41,966 nucleotides of DNA. It comes from Myxococcales bacterium. GTDB lineage: Bacteria > Myxococcota_A > Polyangia > JAHFDS01. The DNA is taken from positions 1 through 41,966 of the forward strand of contig JAHFDS010000019.1 in the NCBI GenBank assembly GCA_023248855.1, given 5' to 3'. Position numbers and translations under genes: made by a program. Below the pieces are notes generated by a model that made no database searches, was not told where the DNA came from, and saw nothing but the letters and a program-made list of their open reading frames with translations. Positions 29,635 to 40,330 of this stretch are shown here, in pieces. The first letter of the stretch is position 1. Every line of letters starts with the position of its first letter.

Positions 29635-30437
29635 CGCTGGATGACGACCTCGACGCGCGAGCTGCCACCAGAGCTCGCGGCAATCACGATCGCTGTCGTG
29701 GCCACGACAGCGCCCGCGGCGGCCCAGATCCACCACCTTCGCCACCAGGCCGCTGGCTCGGCCAGGGGTTGCAACGTGGGGTTGACCTCGACCACCCCTT
29801 CGGGTGGTACGTCGAGCTTGACGGTGAAGTCGGAGAAGCCGGCCTTGGCCACGCGGACCGTGTACTGGCTCGGCGCGCGCACCCGCAGCGGCGACAGGGG
29901 CAGCGCCCCGCGCGGCTGGCCATCGAGGAACACCCGCGCCCCGGCCGGCGTGGCGCTCACGCGGATCTCTCCGAAGCGAACGAAGTCTTCCGCGGGCAGG
30001 AGCGCCTGCAGGTAGCGCATGAGATCGCCATCGCTCGGGCTGGCACGGGGCGCCAATGATTCGGCCTCTCGTGCGGCGACCTGTGCGTCGGCGACCACCA
30101 CGCGCTGCAGCGCGAGCACCACGTCGCCGAGCTGAGACAGGCCCACGAGCAGGACCTCCTGGACCGCGAGCTTGCTGCCGAGGTCCGCAACGCAGCGCGG
30201 GTCGCCGGCGCACCTCGCGACCCTCTCGTCGACCCGAGGCAGCCTGCGCCTCGCCTCTGCCGGGCCCACGACCTGGAGCGAGGTCGCGCGGCCCAGCACG
30301 GAGGCGAGTCGATCACCCAGGCCGGGCAGCGCGGTCACTCCGGCCCGGTACTCGAGCACCGCGATCGCCCGCGCGTGCGCCTCGGCCCGGCCGGCCAGGG
30401 CCACGAGCATCGCGCAGGCGGGCACGAGCGCCCTCAA
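29631..30437 (-). CDS. PEGA-domain protein, signal peptide and C-terminal TM
   Basis: GEIRVSATPAGARVFLDGQPRGALPLSPLRVRAPSQYTVRVAKAGFSDFTVKLDV (PEGA-like), then TM WIWAAAGAVVATTAIVIAAS. TTG start overlapping the upstream TGA. Confidence 0.75.
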   Translation of the reverse strand: MRALVPACAMLVALAGRAEAHARAIAVLEYRAGVTALPGLGDRLASVLGRATSLQVVGPAEARRRLPRVDERVARCAGDPRCVADLGSKLAVQEVLLVGLSQLGDVVLALQRVVVADAQVAAREAESLAPRASPSDGDLMRYLQALLPAEDFVRFGEIRVSATPAGARVFLDGQPRGALPLSPLRVRAPSQYTVRVAKAGFSDFTVKLDVPPEGVVEVNPTLQPLAEPAAWWRRWWIWAAAGAVVATTAIVIAASSGGSSRVEVVIQR

Positions 30438-31924
30438 GTGCCACCGAACAGGAAATGCACGCCACGCGTCTGGAAGGGCTGCGCAACGCCTCTGCCTTGG
30501 CACTGGATCTCGAACGGCACGGGCAGCGCCTGCAAGACGCAGCTGAGCTTGCAGGTGCGAACGGTCTCCTGCGCGCGTCGCTCGAGCCAGGTCGCGCCCG
30601 AGGACAGATCGATGCCCCACACGCCCTCGGTGCTCGCTTGCAGCACGCCCTGGCATGAAAAGCCATTGCCCGGCGCCAGCGCGGGGAACATGCCCTCGTA
30701 GTCGAGGGAGGCCGACAGGAGGGCCCGCCGCCCGTCCGCCGACAAGGACACGTCTCGGGCATGTAGCCGCGTAGGCGCCACCAGCAGGTCGACCCGGCTC
30801 TGGGCGCGCGGATCGGAGAACGTGCCCGAGAAGCGCGGTGGATCCCAGGCGACCTGGCTCGCGCTGCCGCCCACGAGATCGCCCACGGTGAGGGAGGCGG
30901 GACCACTGAGCGCCGCATCCCCGACCACCACGACCGCGTCACCGACCGCCGCGAGATCCGACGCGCCCGGCGCCGCGAACAGATCGGTGATCGCGCCGCC
31001 CGAGGGATCGAGGGCGAGCACCTTGCCGGCGCAGGGAGCCGCCAGGAGCACGCGGCCGGTGCCGGCATGCACGGCCACATCGGCGACCGGCTGGTCGAGC
31101 GCGATGGACGCGGCGGTGGCGCCGGACGTGCGCTCGATGCTGACCAGGGATTGCCCGCCGCCGCCGCAGGCAGGCAGCGCCCCGCTCACCACGTACAGCG
31201 TCTCTCCATCCCGCGAGAACGCAGCGGCGAGGGGCGCGGCCAGGAGCGCCGCCTGGGGCCCGATTTCCCCGGTGGGTTGGCCGATGCCGTCGACACCGAT
31301 GAGCACCACGCGATCCGCAAGCAGCGCGGCCACGGTCCGATCTCGTGGATCCACGGCCAGCGCCCTGGCGTTGCCGGCGAGATCGCTCCGAGCTTCCTCG
31401 GTCAGCGTGCTGGTGGAGAGTCGAGCCAGGGAGCTCTCGGCCGCGACGAGGAGTGACCGACCGTCGTGCGTCGCCGCGACGGCTCTTGCGCCGGCGATCG
31501 GGATCGAGGCGCCCTGGTCCGACGAGGCTGCCGTGTCCACGAGATCGAGACCGCTCGAGCTCAGGACTAGGCCCATCGGCTTGCGCAGCGCCACCAGCAC
31601 CCCGCGTGGGGCGTCCGTGGACAGGTGGGCGGCGCGAGTGCGTCCGAGCGCGAGCAGAAGGCCACTCTGCGACAAGCCCTCCACCCGCAGGTCGAGCTCA
31701 CCAGGCGGCATCGTGCCGATCGCGTGCTTTTGGCCCGGCAGGACCGTAGCCTCGCCGATCGCGCGCCCGGTCTGGTCGTCGAGGATTCGCAGCACGGTCA
31801 GGCGCGGGTCCGTCAGCGGATCCACCTCGGCACGGCTCGCACCCTCGACGCGCAGCGTGAATCGCGCCTCCTCCGTGCAGGCTGCGAGTGAGAACAGGAG
31901 GGCCCAGCGCGCGACGCCGCGCAC
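30434..31924 (-). CDS. Lipoprotein with beta-propeller-like repeats
   Basis: Lipobox LLFSLAAC; repeated ARAVAATHDGRSLLVAAESS / ALAVDPRDRTVAALLADRV / AAAFSRDGETLYVVSG segments typical of YncE/propeller repeats. Confidence 0.65.
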   Translation of the reverse strand: MRGVARWALLFSLAACTEEARFTLRVEGASRAEVDPLTDPRLTVLRILDDQTGRAIGEATVLPGQKHAIGTMPPGELDLRVEGLSQSGLLLALGRTRAAHLSTDAPRGVLVALRKPMGLVLSSSGLDLVDTAASSDQGASIPIAGARAVAATHDGRSLLVAAESSLARLSTSTLTEEARSDLAGNARALAVDPRDRTVAALLADRVVLIGVDGIGQPTGEIGPQAALLAAPLAAAFSRDGETLYVVSGALPACGGGGQSLVSIERTSGATAASIALDQPVADVAVHAGTGRVLLAAPCAGKVLALDPSGGAITDLFAAPGASDLAAVGDAVVVVGDAALSGPASLTVGDLVGGSASQVAWDPPRFSGTFSDPRAQSRVDLLVAPTRLHARDVSLSADGRRALLSASLDYEGMFPALAPGNGFSCQGVLQASTEGVWGIDLSSGATWLERRAQETVRTCKLSCVLQALPVPFEIQCQGRGVAQPFQTRGVHFLFGGT

Positions 31925-31959
31925 GCCTCACGGTAGCACGCGCCGATGCGAACTTGAGT

Positions 31960-33660
31960 ATGCTTCGCCTGATGGCCGCCGTGCGGCCCAGCTCCGCCGC
32001 CCCCCTGCCCGCCGTGTTCGGGCGCTACCTTCTGCTGCGCCGGCTCTCGCGGGGCGGCATGGGGGAGATTTTCCTCGCGCGCATCGGCGAGATGCAGGGC
32101 TTCGAGAAGACCTGCATCATCAAGAAGGTCCTGCCCGAGCTCGCGGCCGATCAGGAGTTCATCCAGCGATTCATCGAGGAGGCGCAGATCGCCGTGCGCC
32201 TCCAGCACGCCAACATCGCCTCGGTCTACGAGGTCGGACGGGTCGAGACGTCGGGTGTTGCACGCCCGGAGTACTTTCTGGCGATCGAGTACGTGGAGGG
32301 GCGGGATCTCCGCAGGACGCTCGCGCGCTGCCAGGAGCTCTCGGTCGCGGTGCCGCCTCAGCTCGCGCTCTCCATCGTGTGTGAGGTCGCCAAGGGCCTG
32401 GCGCACGCGCACCGTCGCACCGACGATACGGGCAAGGAGCTCGGCATCGTCCACTGCGACATCTCTCCCCCCAACGTCATGCTGTCGCTCGAGGGCGAGG
32501 TCAAGATCATCGACTTCGGCGTGGCGCGGAGCCGCGCCCAGATGGCCGCCGCCGATCCGGGCGTGGGCTTCGGCAAGTTCGGATACATGGCGCCCGAGCA
32601 GATCATTCGCGGGCGCAGCATCGACCGGCGTACCGACGTCTACTCGTGCGGGGTCATGCTCTGGGAGCTCCTGACCGGAGCGCGGCTCTACTCGTTCAAG
32701 CCAAACTTCCCGCTGCGCGACATCGCCCGCACGATCGCGTCAGGCAACGTGGCCCGGCCGTCGAGTCGCGTGCCCGGGCTCGACCCCGACTTCGACGCGC
32801 TGGTCGCGCGAGCGCTGGCACCGGACCCGCGCGATCGCTTCCAGGTCGCCGAGGATCTGCGGGACGCGCTGCAGCGCAAGCTCTACCAGGTGGATCCGAC
32901 GTTCTCCTCGGATCTCCTGGGTCAGCTGGTGCGGCAGCTGTTCGAGGACGAGATCGAGGAGGAGCGCGCGTTCCTCAAGGCGGCGGCGGTCCAGGATCTG
33001 GCGCATCTGCTCGTCGAGCTCAACGCCGGCGAGGCCGGCACCCTCTCGTTCGCGCGCTCGATCGAGGGCGCGAGCTTCGTGGGGCCGCTGCCCCGCCCGC
33101 CTCGGGCGTCCTCGCCGCCGCCTGAGCTTGCGGAGCGTGTGCACTCGGAGACGGAGATGGTTCAGCGTCCGCCGTCGCCGCGCCGGTCCGTCGCGCGGCT
33201 GGCGGCTGCGGGCGGCCTGGTCGTGCTGTTGGGTGGCGGCGCCGTCTTCGCCTTGCGTCCGTCGCACTCGTCGATCCCAGCCCCTGCGGGACGACCAGCG
33301 CCCCTTGCCGCGCCACCGTCGCCTGCCGCTCCCGTGGTGTCCGCGTCTGCGCGCGAGGCGCCCGTGGTGCCGGGCACCGCCCGCCCCCAGTCTCACCCGA
33401 TCGCTCGTCCGGCGCGACCGAAGGCCGTCACTGCAGCGCGCGCGCGTTCGCCCGCGGAGGTCGAGGCCCGCTTCCGGGCCGTGCGCGCGGAGTACGACGC
33501 CTTCAAGAAGGCCTACGGCGCGCGCCTCGAGACCCAGTGGAGGACGCTGGTGGAGGCGGCCGTGTATGGACGAGGGGACGAGAAGTACTCGAAGCTCGAC
33601 CTCCTCATCGCCGACCTCCGGCGTGAGATGGCGCAGGTCAAGGGCGAGCACCGTCCATGA
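31960..33660 (+). CDS. Ser/Thr protein kinase, membrane-anchored
   Basis: FGRYLLLRRLSRGGMGEIFLARIG...CIIKKVL...LGIVHCDISPPNVMLSLEGEVKIIDFGVARS...FGYMAPEQIIRG...DVYSCGVMLWELLTG; TM LAAAGGLVVLLGGGAVFAL. Confidence 0.92.
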   Translation: MLRLMAAVRPSSAAPLPAVFGRYLLLRRLSRGGMGEIFLARIGEMQGFEKTCIIKKVLPELAADQEFIQRFIEEAQIAVRLQHANIASVYEVGRVETSGVARPEYFLAIEYVEGRDLRRTLARCQELSVAVPPQLALSIVCEVAKGLAHAHRRTDDTGKELGIVHCDISPPNVMLSLEGEVKIIDFGVARSRAQMAAADPGVGFGKFGYMAPEQIIRGRSIDRRTDVYSCGVMLWELLTGARLYSFKPNFPLRDIARTIASGNVARPSSRVPGLDPDFDALVARALAPDPRDRFQVAEDLRDALQRKLYQVDPTFSSDLLGQLVRQLFEDEIEEERAFLKAAAVQDLAHLLVELNAGEAGTLSFARSIEGASFVGPLPRPPRASSPPPELAERVHSETEMVQRPPSPRRSVARLAAAGGLVVLLGGGAVFALRPSHSSIPAPAGRPAPLAAPPSPAAPVVSASAREAPVVPGTARPQSHPIARPARPKAVTAARARSPAEVEARFRAVRAEYDAFKKAYGARLETQWRTLVEAAVYGRGDEKYSKLDLLIADLRREMAQVKGEHRP

Positions 33661-33670
33661 GAGGATCCCG

Positions 33671-34711
33671 GTGAGCGTGCTCTACCGGGCGCTCCTCAAG
33701 CCGTTCCTCTTCCGCATGGATCCGGAGGACGCGCACCACCTGGTCCTCGGGATGCTGGCGCGGGTTTCCCGATCCCCCGTGTTGCTCGCCCTGGCTCGTG
33801 CGCTGGCGCCGCGCCCCGACCCGCGCCTTGCGGTCGACCTGTTCGGCCTCCGATTCCCGAGCCCGATCGGGCTCGCCGCGGGGCTCGACAAGGACGGGGC
33901 AGCGGTGCCAGCTCTTTCGGCGCTCGGCTTCGGTTTCGTGGAGATTGGCTCGGTGACGGCCGAGCCCCAGCCGGGCAATCCGCGCCCGCGACTGTTCCGG
34001 CTGCCGGCGCACGCCGCCCTCGTCAACCGGATGGGGTTCAACAGCGCCGGTGCCGTGGCGGTCGCCGGCCATCTGGCGTCTGCTGGCAGGCAGCGGGTCC
34101 CCATCGGGGTCAACCTCGGCAGGAACAAGAGCACGCCGAACGAGCGAGCCGCCGAGGACTACTGCCTCTCGGTGGATCGGCTGGCGACCCACGCCGACTA
34201 CTTCGTCGTCAACGTCTCGAGCCCGAACACCCCGGGCTTGCGCGACCTCCAGCGCCGCGACCCCCTCGCGGCGCTGCTCCGCAGCGTATCGACCAGGGTG
34301 GCCGAGCGCGCGCCACCGACGCGCCGCGCGCCGCCCGTCCTGGTGAAGCTGGCTCCCGACCTCGCGCCAGACGAGCTCGACGATGCCGTCGCCGCCGCAC
34401 ACGACTCCGGTGTCGCCGGCTTCGTCGTATCGAACACGACGCTGTCGCGTGAGGGCGTCGAGGGCGAGGAGCACGCCCAGGAGGCTGGGGGGCTCTCGGG
34501 CCGCCCGCTTGCAGCTCGCAGCACGGCGATGGTGGCCGCCGTCCATGCGCGCAGCCCGTTGCCGATTATCGGCGTTGGCGGCATCGACAGCCCCGACTCT
34601 GCGATCGCGAAGCTGCGGGCGGGTGCCTCGCTGCTGCAGGTCTATACGGGCCTCATCTATCGGGGGCCGGGCCTGCTGCGTGAGCTGCACCGGGCGCTGC
34701 TTTCGAGATGA
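33671..34711 (+). CDS. pyrD: Dihydroorotate dehydrogenase (quinone), class 2
   Basis: MDPEDAHHLVLGML...GLAAGLDKDGAAVPALSALGFGFVEIGSVTAEPQPGNPRPRLFRL...NRMGFNS...VNVSSPNTPGLRDLQ...VGGI. Confidence 0.94.
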   Translation: MSVLYRALLKPFLFRMDPEDAHHLVLGMLARVSRSPVLLALARALAPRPDPRLAVDLFGLRFPSPIGLAAGLDKDGAAVPALSALGFGFVEIGSVTAEPQPGNPRPRLFRLPAHAALVNRMGFNSAGAVAVAGHLASAGRQRVPIGVNLGRNKSTPNERAAEDYCLSVDRLATHADYFVVNVSSPNTPGLRDLQRRDPLAALLRSVSTRVAERAPPTRRAPPVLVKLAPDLAPDELDDAVAAAHDSGVAGFVVSNTTLSREGVEGEEHAQEAGGLSGRPLAARSTAMVAAVHARSPLPIIGVGGIDSPDSAIAKLRAGASLLQVYTGLIYRGPGLLRELHRALLSR

Positions 34712-34790
34712 GCTTTACTCGCAAGGACGCCTGCGACAAGATGCCGCGGCGTGCGCTCCTCCTGGGCGTGCGGAACGTCGGAGGAGATCG

Positions 34791-35288
34791 ATGACAACAC
34801 GCTGGGCTCTGGTGTCGGTGCTGGCGTTCGCATGTGGCTGTGGTGATGACGCCAAGGGAGGCGCGGGCGCAGGCGCGGGCGGAATGGGCACGGGCGGAGC
34901 GGGTGCCGGCGGAATGGGTGCCGGCGGAGCGGGTGCCGGCGGAGCGGGTGCCGGCGGAGCCGGCGCGGGGGGAATGGGTGTGGCTTTCGCGAGCTGCACC
35001 ACCTTCGACGACCACACGGCGGCGGCCGACCCGCGGGCGATCTCGACGATGGGTTTCAACTACGCGCCCAAGTGCATCCAGATCAAGGCGGGGCAGTCCG
35101 TCAACATCGCCGCGTCCTCGGTGCACCCACTCAAGCCGGGTCCGCAGGCGGGCAATCCCATTCCAGCGATGTCCACCAGCCCCGTGATGGTCACGTTCAA
35201 TGTCGAGGGAGTGTTCGGCTACTTCTGTATGAATCACGGCGCGGTGAACGGCACCGGCATGGCTGGCGCCATCCAGGTCGTGCCCTGA
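34791..35288 (+). CDS. Cupredoxin/plastocyanin-like lipoprotein with Gly/Ala/Met repeat linker
   Basis: LAFACGCGDD lipobox-like; GAGGMGAGGAG repeats; Cu-site pattern SSVHPLKPG...FGYFCMNHGAVNGTGMAGAIQVVP. Confidence 0.75.
   Translation: MTTRWALVSVLAFACGCGDDAKGGAGAGAGGMGTGGAGAGGMGAGGAGAGGAGAGGAGAGGMGVAFASCTTFDDHTAAADPRAISTMGFNYAPKCIQIKAGQSVNIAASSVHPLKPGPQAGNPIPAMSTSPVMVTFNVEGVFGYFCMNHGAVNGTGMAGAIQVVP
34859..34980 (+). repeat. In-frame 15-bp tandem repeats (GCGGGTGCCGGCGGA and variants)
   Basis: Direct reading; encodes the (GAGGX)n linker of the cupredoxin-like lipoprotein. Confidence 0.8.
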
Positions 35289-35350
35289 CGGTCACTTGGC
35301 TGTGAGCTCCTAACGTGAGTGAAACCAGCCCGAAACAAGCGGCGGCTTAG

Positions 35351-35722
<372 letters not shown>

Positions 35723-35748
35723 CGCAACGACGTACAACAGGAGACGTA

Positions 35749-37164
<1,416 letters not shown>

Positions 37165-37253
37165 TCCGCGCGCCCGGCACCCGTCGGCGGTCCCCATCGG
37201 GGGCGCCCCGAAGGCGGCCGACCCGACCCCCCAAATCAAAACTCCTTGCGCAG

Positions 37254-37282
37254 TTGGCTGTAGGCCCTACCTACGGTACACT
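37254..37282 (+). promoter_or_regulatory. Possible sigma-70 promoter (TTGGCT-17-TACACT) upstream of psd
   Basis: 4/6 match in each hexamer with 17-bp spacing; 20 nt before the ATG. Confidence 0.35.
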
Positions 37283-37302
37283 CGGTACCGCGCGCGCAGC
37301 GC

Positions 37303-38229
37303 ATGACGACGATGTCCGAGTCTGCACTCTGGGAGCGTGCGCGGGTGGACCTGCTCCGGTGGGCCCCGAAGCGTGCGTACACCAAGCTGGTCGGTTGGCT
37401 TGCCGACCGCAAGGTGCCTACCCGATTCCGGGCGCCTCTCTACCGGCGTCTATCGACCCATTTCGGTATCGACCTCACCGAGGCCGCCGAGCAACGGCTG
37501 GATTCCTATCAGAGTTTCAACGAGGTATTCACCCGGCGCCTGCACGGGGGAGCCCGACCCGTCGACGCGCGGGCGGACGCGGTGGTCTCGCCCTGCGACG
37601 GCGTGGTGGTCGAGCATGGGATCATTTCCCGCGGGCGCATGGTGCAGGCCAAGGGACGCGACTACACCCTGGAGGCTCTGCTGTGCGATCCGGCAGAGGC
37701 AGAGCGCTTCGAGGGCGGCACCTACACGACGATCTACCTTTGTCCGGCGGACTATCACCGTGTGCACTCGCCCGTGACGGGCCTGATCTCCAGCGCTCGC
37801 TACGTGCCTGGCGCGCTGTTTCCGGTGAATCCACCTGCTGTGCGGCACGTGGCAGGCCTCTTCACCGTCAACGAGCGCGTGGTCACGTTCATCGATGGCG
37901 CGAAGGGTCAGGGCGGCTCGGAAGGGGAGCGCACGGCGCTCCTCATGGTGGCCGCGACGGGGGTTGGCAACATGACGCTCTCCTACGCTCCGGGTTTCCG
38001 GGCGGGGACGCGGCGGCGCCAGCGCGTCGACCCTGCCCAGCATCTGCCCCTGCCCATCGAGCGTGGCGGAGAGGTTGGCGTCTTCAACCTCGGATCGACC
38101 GTGATCGCGATCTTCGGGCCGGGGCAGGTTGAGCTCGAGGTGCGGCGAGGCCAGAAGGTCCGCGTGGGTGAGCGGATCGGCCAGCGTCGAGGCTCTGCAC
38201 GCCAGGATCGGCCGGAGAGGGCTGCGTAG
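37303..38229 (+). CDS. psd: Phosphatidylserine decarboxylase proenzyme
   Basis: YQSFNEVFTRRL...VVSPCDGVV...GGTYTTIYLCPADYHRVHSPVTGLI...GEVGVFNLGSTVIAIFGPGQV (LGST self-cleavage motif). Confidence 0.94.
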   Translation: MTTMSESALWERARVDLLRWAPKRAYTKLVGWLADRKVPTRFRAPLYRRLSTHFGIDLTEAAEQRLDSYQSFNEVFTRRLHGGARPVDARADAVVSPCDGVVVEHGIISRGRMVQAKGRDYTLEALLCDPAEAERFEGGTYTTIYLCPADYHRVHSPVTGLISSARYVPGALFPVNPPAVRHVAGLFTVNERVVTFIDGAKGQGGSEGERTALLMVAATGVGNMTLSYAPGFRAGTRRRQRVDPAQHLPLPIERGGEVGVFNLGSTVIAIFGPGQVELEVRRGQKVRVGERIGQRRGSARQDRPERAA

Positions 38230-38263
38230 TGCGAACGAGCGCGTTCGCGGAGCTGGGGATCCA

Positions 38264-40111
38264 GTGACCCGTCGAGAAGGCGATGCCGGAGCCGAGGCGG
38301 CCGCGGCAGAGGGCGCGGCGCGGACGACCGAATCGATGCGACGGGTCCGCGATACGCCGCTCGCGACCCACGAGCGAGACGTGTCGATTCCGATCGATAT
38401 CGACCTCGACGAGCCTCGCGAGGGCGAGGAGCTCGATGCCTCGGAGCTCCATGAGCTGACACCGGAGCCGATGCCGGCCGCCGTGAGGTTGGGCGCGGCC
38501 GTCGCGGGTGCCGGGCCGCAGGCCGCCGCTTCCGCCAGCACGAGCCATCAGACGGGCCCCTACCGCGCGCTGCCGACGCCCGCGATCGCCGAGGCGCCAG
38601 CGGCGCCTGCGCTCCGACCCATCGACTCCAGTGTCGCGGCGTTCGTACCAGGGGCGTCCGCAAGGCGCGACCAGATGCCGGCGGCGCCGCTCCGTGAGCG
38701 CACGCCCATCGCGGCCAGCGTCATCGCCGCCGCCCTCTCCAGTCCGACGCGGTATCCCTCTGGCGAGGAGCCCGGGGAGGAGCTGGGCACCGACGACATC
38801 GAGCTCATGAACGAGGTCCACACCGCTCCTCTGCCGCTGGCCCTGAACGAGGCCCTCAGGCGCGAGCAGGGAGACCTCGTGCGCACCGTCCGGCCCAGCG
38901 CTCCGCCTCCTCCGAAGCCTGCCGAGGAAGCCGCGTCTGCGGCCCCGCTCGCGGCACCGGCCGCAGTGTTCATCGCGTCGCCCGCACCCGTCGCACCGCC
39001 GATGGCCGCTCCGGCTCCGGTGGCCGCTGTGATCGCGCAGCCTTCGCCGGTTGCCGCACCGAACGGGCCCGCCACGGGTCCGTTGCCGGCGATGACACCG
39101 CCGACCGGTGTGGCGCTCGCGGCCAAGGTCTCCGTGCCTCCTCCCGCGCCCCTCGCCGCAGTCGCGCCGCCCGCAGCGTTGGCTCCAGTCGTGCTGCCCC
39201 CTTCGGCGAGCCCGACGCCTCCCGGGTTGCCCACCATGCCGTCGAGCGCCGTCGCCGCCGCCATCGAATCCGAAACGCGCCGCGTCGCGACGCCGCCCGC
39301 GGAGAACGACGTGGCGAAGCGGAAGCGCCGTGTGAAGCAGTGGTTCGAGGAGGTGTTCGACGAGGACTACCTCCGCACGCTGCCGTTCATGACGCCGCGC
39401 CAGACCCAGAAGGAGGCAGAGTTCATCCTCTCCAGCCTGCTTCCTCAGCCGATCCCGGGCGGTTCGCCACCCTCGGGTCCGATGTCCATCCTGGACCTCG
39501 GCTGCGGCTACGGCCGGCACACGCTCGAGCTCGCCGCCAAGGGCCACAAGATGACGGGGCTCGATCTGTCGCTGCCGCTCCTCATCCGTGCCGCCGACGA
39601 GGCGCAAAGGCGCCAGCTGCAGATAGACTTCATTCACGGCGACATGCGCGAGCTGAGCTTCGACGCCCGGTTCGACGCGGCATTTTGTGCCTTCACGACC
39701 TTCGGGTTCTTCGACGACGAGACGAACCGGCGCGTGACCCAGAGCATCGCGCGCGCGCTCAAGCCGGGGGGACGGCTCCTACTGGACGTCGTGAATCGGG
39801 ACTACATCGTCGCCGATCTCCCCACTCGCATCTGGTGGGAGGGCGACGGCTGCGTCGTGCTGGAGGAGGTCGATTTCAACTACTTCACGAGCCGCCTGGT
39901 GTCGCGAAGGTCGATCGTGTTCGACGATGGCCGTCAGGTCGAGCAGGACATCTCGATCCGGGCCTACAGCCTTCACGAGCTAGGAAAGATGTTGCATCAC
40001 GCCGACTTCCGCGTAATCGAGGTCTCGGGTGCGCTCGGCACGCGGGGTCGGTTCTTCGGTGTCGCGTCTCCGCAGATCCTCATCCTGGCCGAACGCCGAA
40101 GCGGCACCTGA
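38264..40111 (+). CDS. Class I SAM-dependent methyltransferase with long disordered N-terminal region
   Basis: MSILDLGCGYGRHTLELAAKGHKMTGLDLSLPLLIRAADEA...FDAAFCAFTTFGFF...LKPGGRLLLDVVNRD; about 350 aa of Ala/Pro-rich sequence precedes it. Confidence 0.85.
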   Translation: MTRREGDAGAEAAAAEGAARTTESMRRVRDTPLATHERDVSIPIDIDLDEPREGEELDASELHELTPEPMPAAVRLGAAVAGAGPQAAASASTSHQTGPYRALPTPAIAEAPAAPALRPIDSSVAAFVPGASARRDQMPAAPLRERTPIAASVIAAALSSPTRYPSGEEPGEELGTDDIELMNEVHTAPLPLALNEALRREQGDLVRTVRPSAPPPPKPAEEAASAAPLAAPAAVFIASPAPVAPPMAAPAPVAAVIAQPSPVAAPNGPATGPLPAMTPPTGVALAAKVSVPPPAPLAAVAPPAALAPVVLPPSASPTPPGLPTMPSSAVAAAIESETRRVATPPAENDVAKRKRRVKQWFEEVFDEDYLRTLPFMTPRQTQKEAEFILSSLLPQPIPGGSPPSGPMSILDLGCGYGRHTLELAAKGHKMTGLDLSLPLLIRAADEAQRRQLQIDFIHGDMRELSFDARFDAAFCAFTTFGFFDDETNRRVTQSIARALKPGGRLLLDVVNRDYIVADLPTRIWWEGDGCVVLEEVDFNYFTSRLVSRRSIVFDDGRQVEQDISIRAYSLHELGKMLHHADFRVIEVSGALGTRGRFFGVASPQILILAERRSGT

Positions 40112-40123
40112 CGATTCGCCCGC

Positions 40124-40141
40124 TCCGGTCCCCGGACCGGA
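40124..40141. terminator. Palindrome TCCGGTCC-CC-GGACCGGA followed by AAAA, possible terminator or operator
   Basis: 8-bp perfect inverted repeat 12 nt after the methyltransferase stop; no T tract on the plus strand. Confidence 0.3.
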
Positions 40142-40330
40142 AAACACTCTCCGGCCAGGAACCCGGGCCGCGCTCGTGCGTCCTATCAGGAACCGGCTGG
40201 TGGCCTTGCCGCTGCGTGTCAGCGGACCCAAGTTCTTCGTGAGGTACTGGCCCGGGAACAGAATGCGGGCGCAGAGCGTTGTGCTGGTTGAGGCGCATGA
40301 ACGTGCGCACGCCACACGAAGGAGAGACAC

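Noticed and set aside
29020-29644. ORFs reading through the 246-bp palindromic element, including a 74-aa ORF at 29420
   Set aside because: Mirrored similarity on both strands is explained by the palindrome; no convincing RBS or family, so not called as genes.
38084-39637. 517-aa minus ORF opposite the methyltransferase N-terminal region
   Set aside because: Shadow of Ala/Pro-rich coding sequence; Gly/Arg-rich with no domain.
40112-40330. Possible ncRNA or small gene upstream of the sigma factor
   Set aside because: Only a short palindrome near its start and weak ORFs; no supported RNA structure or promoter.
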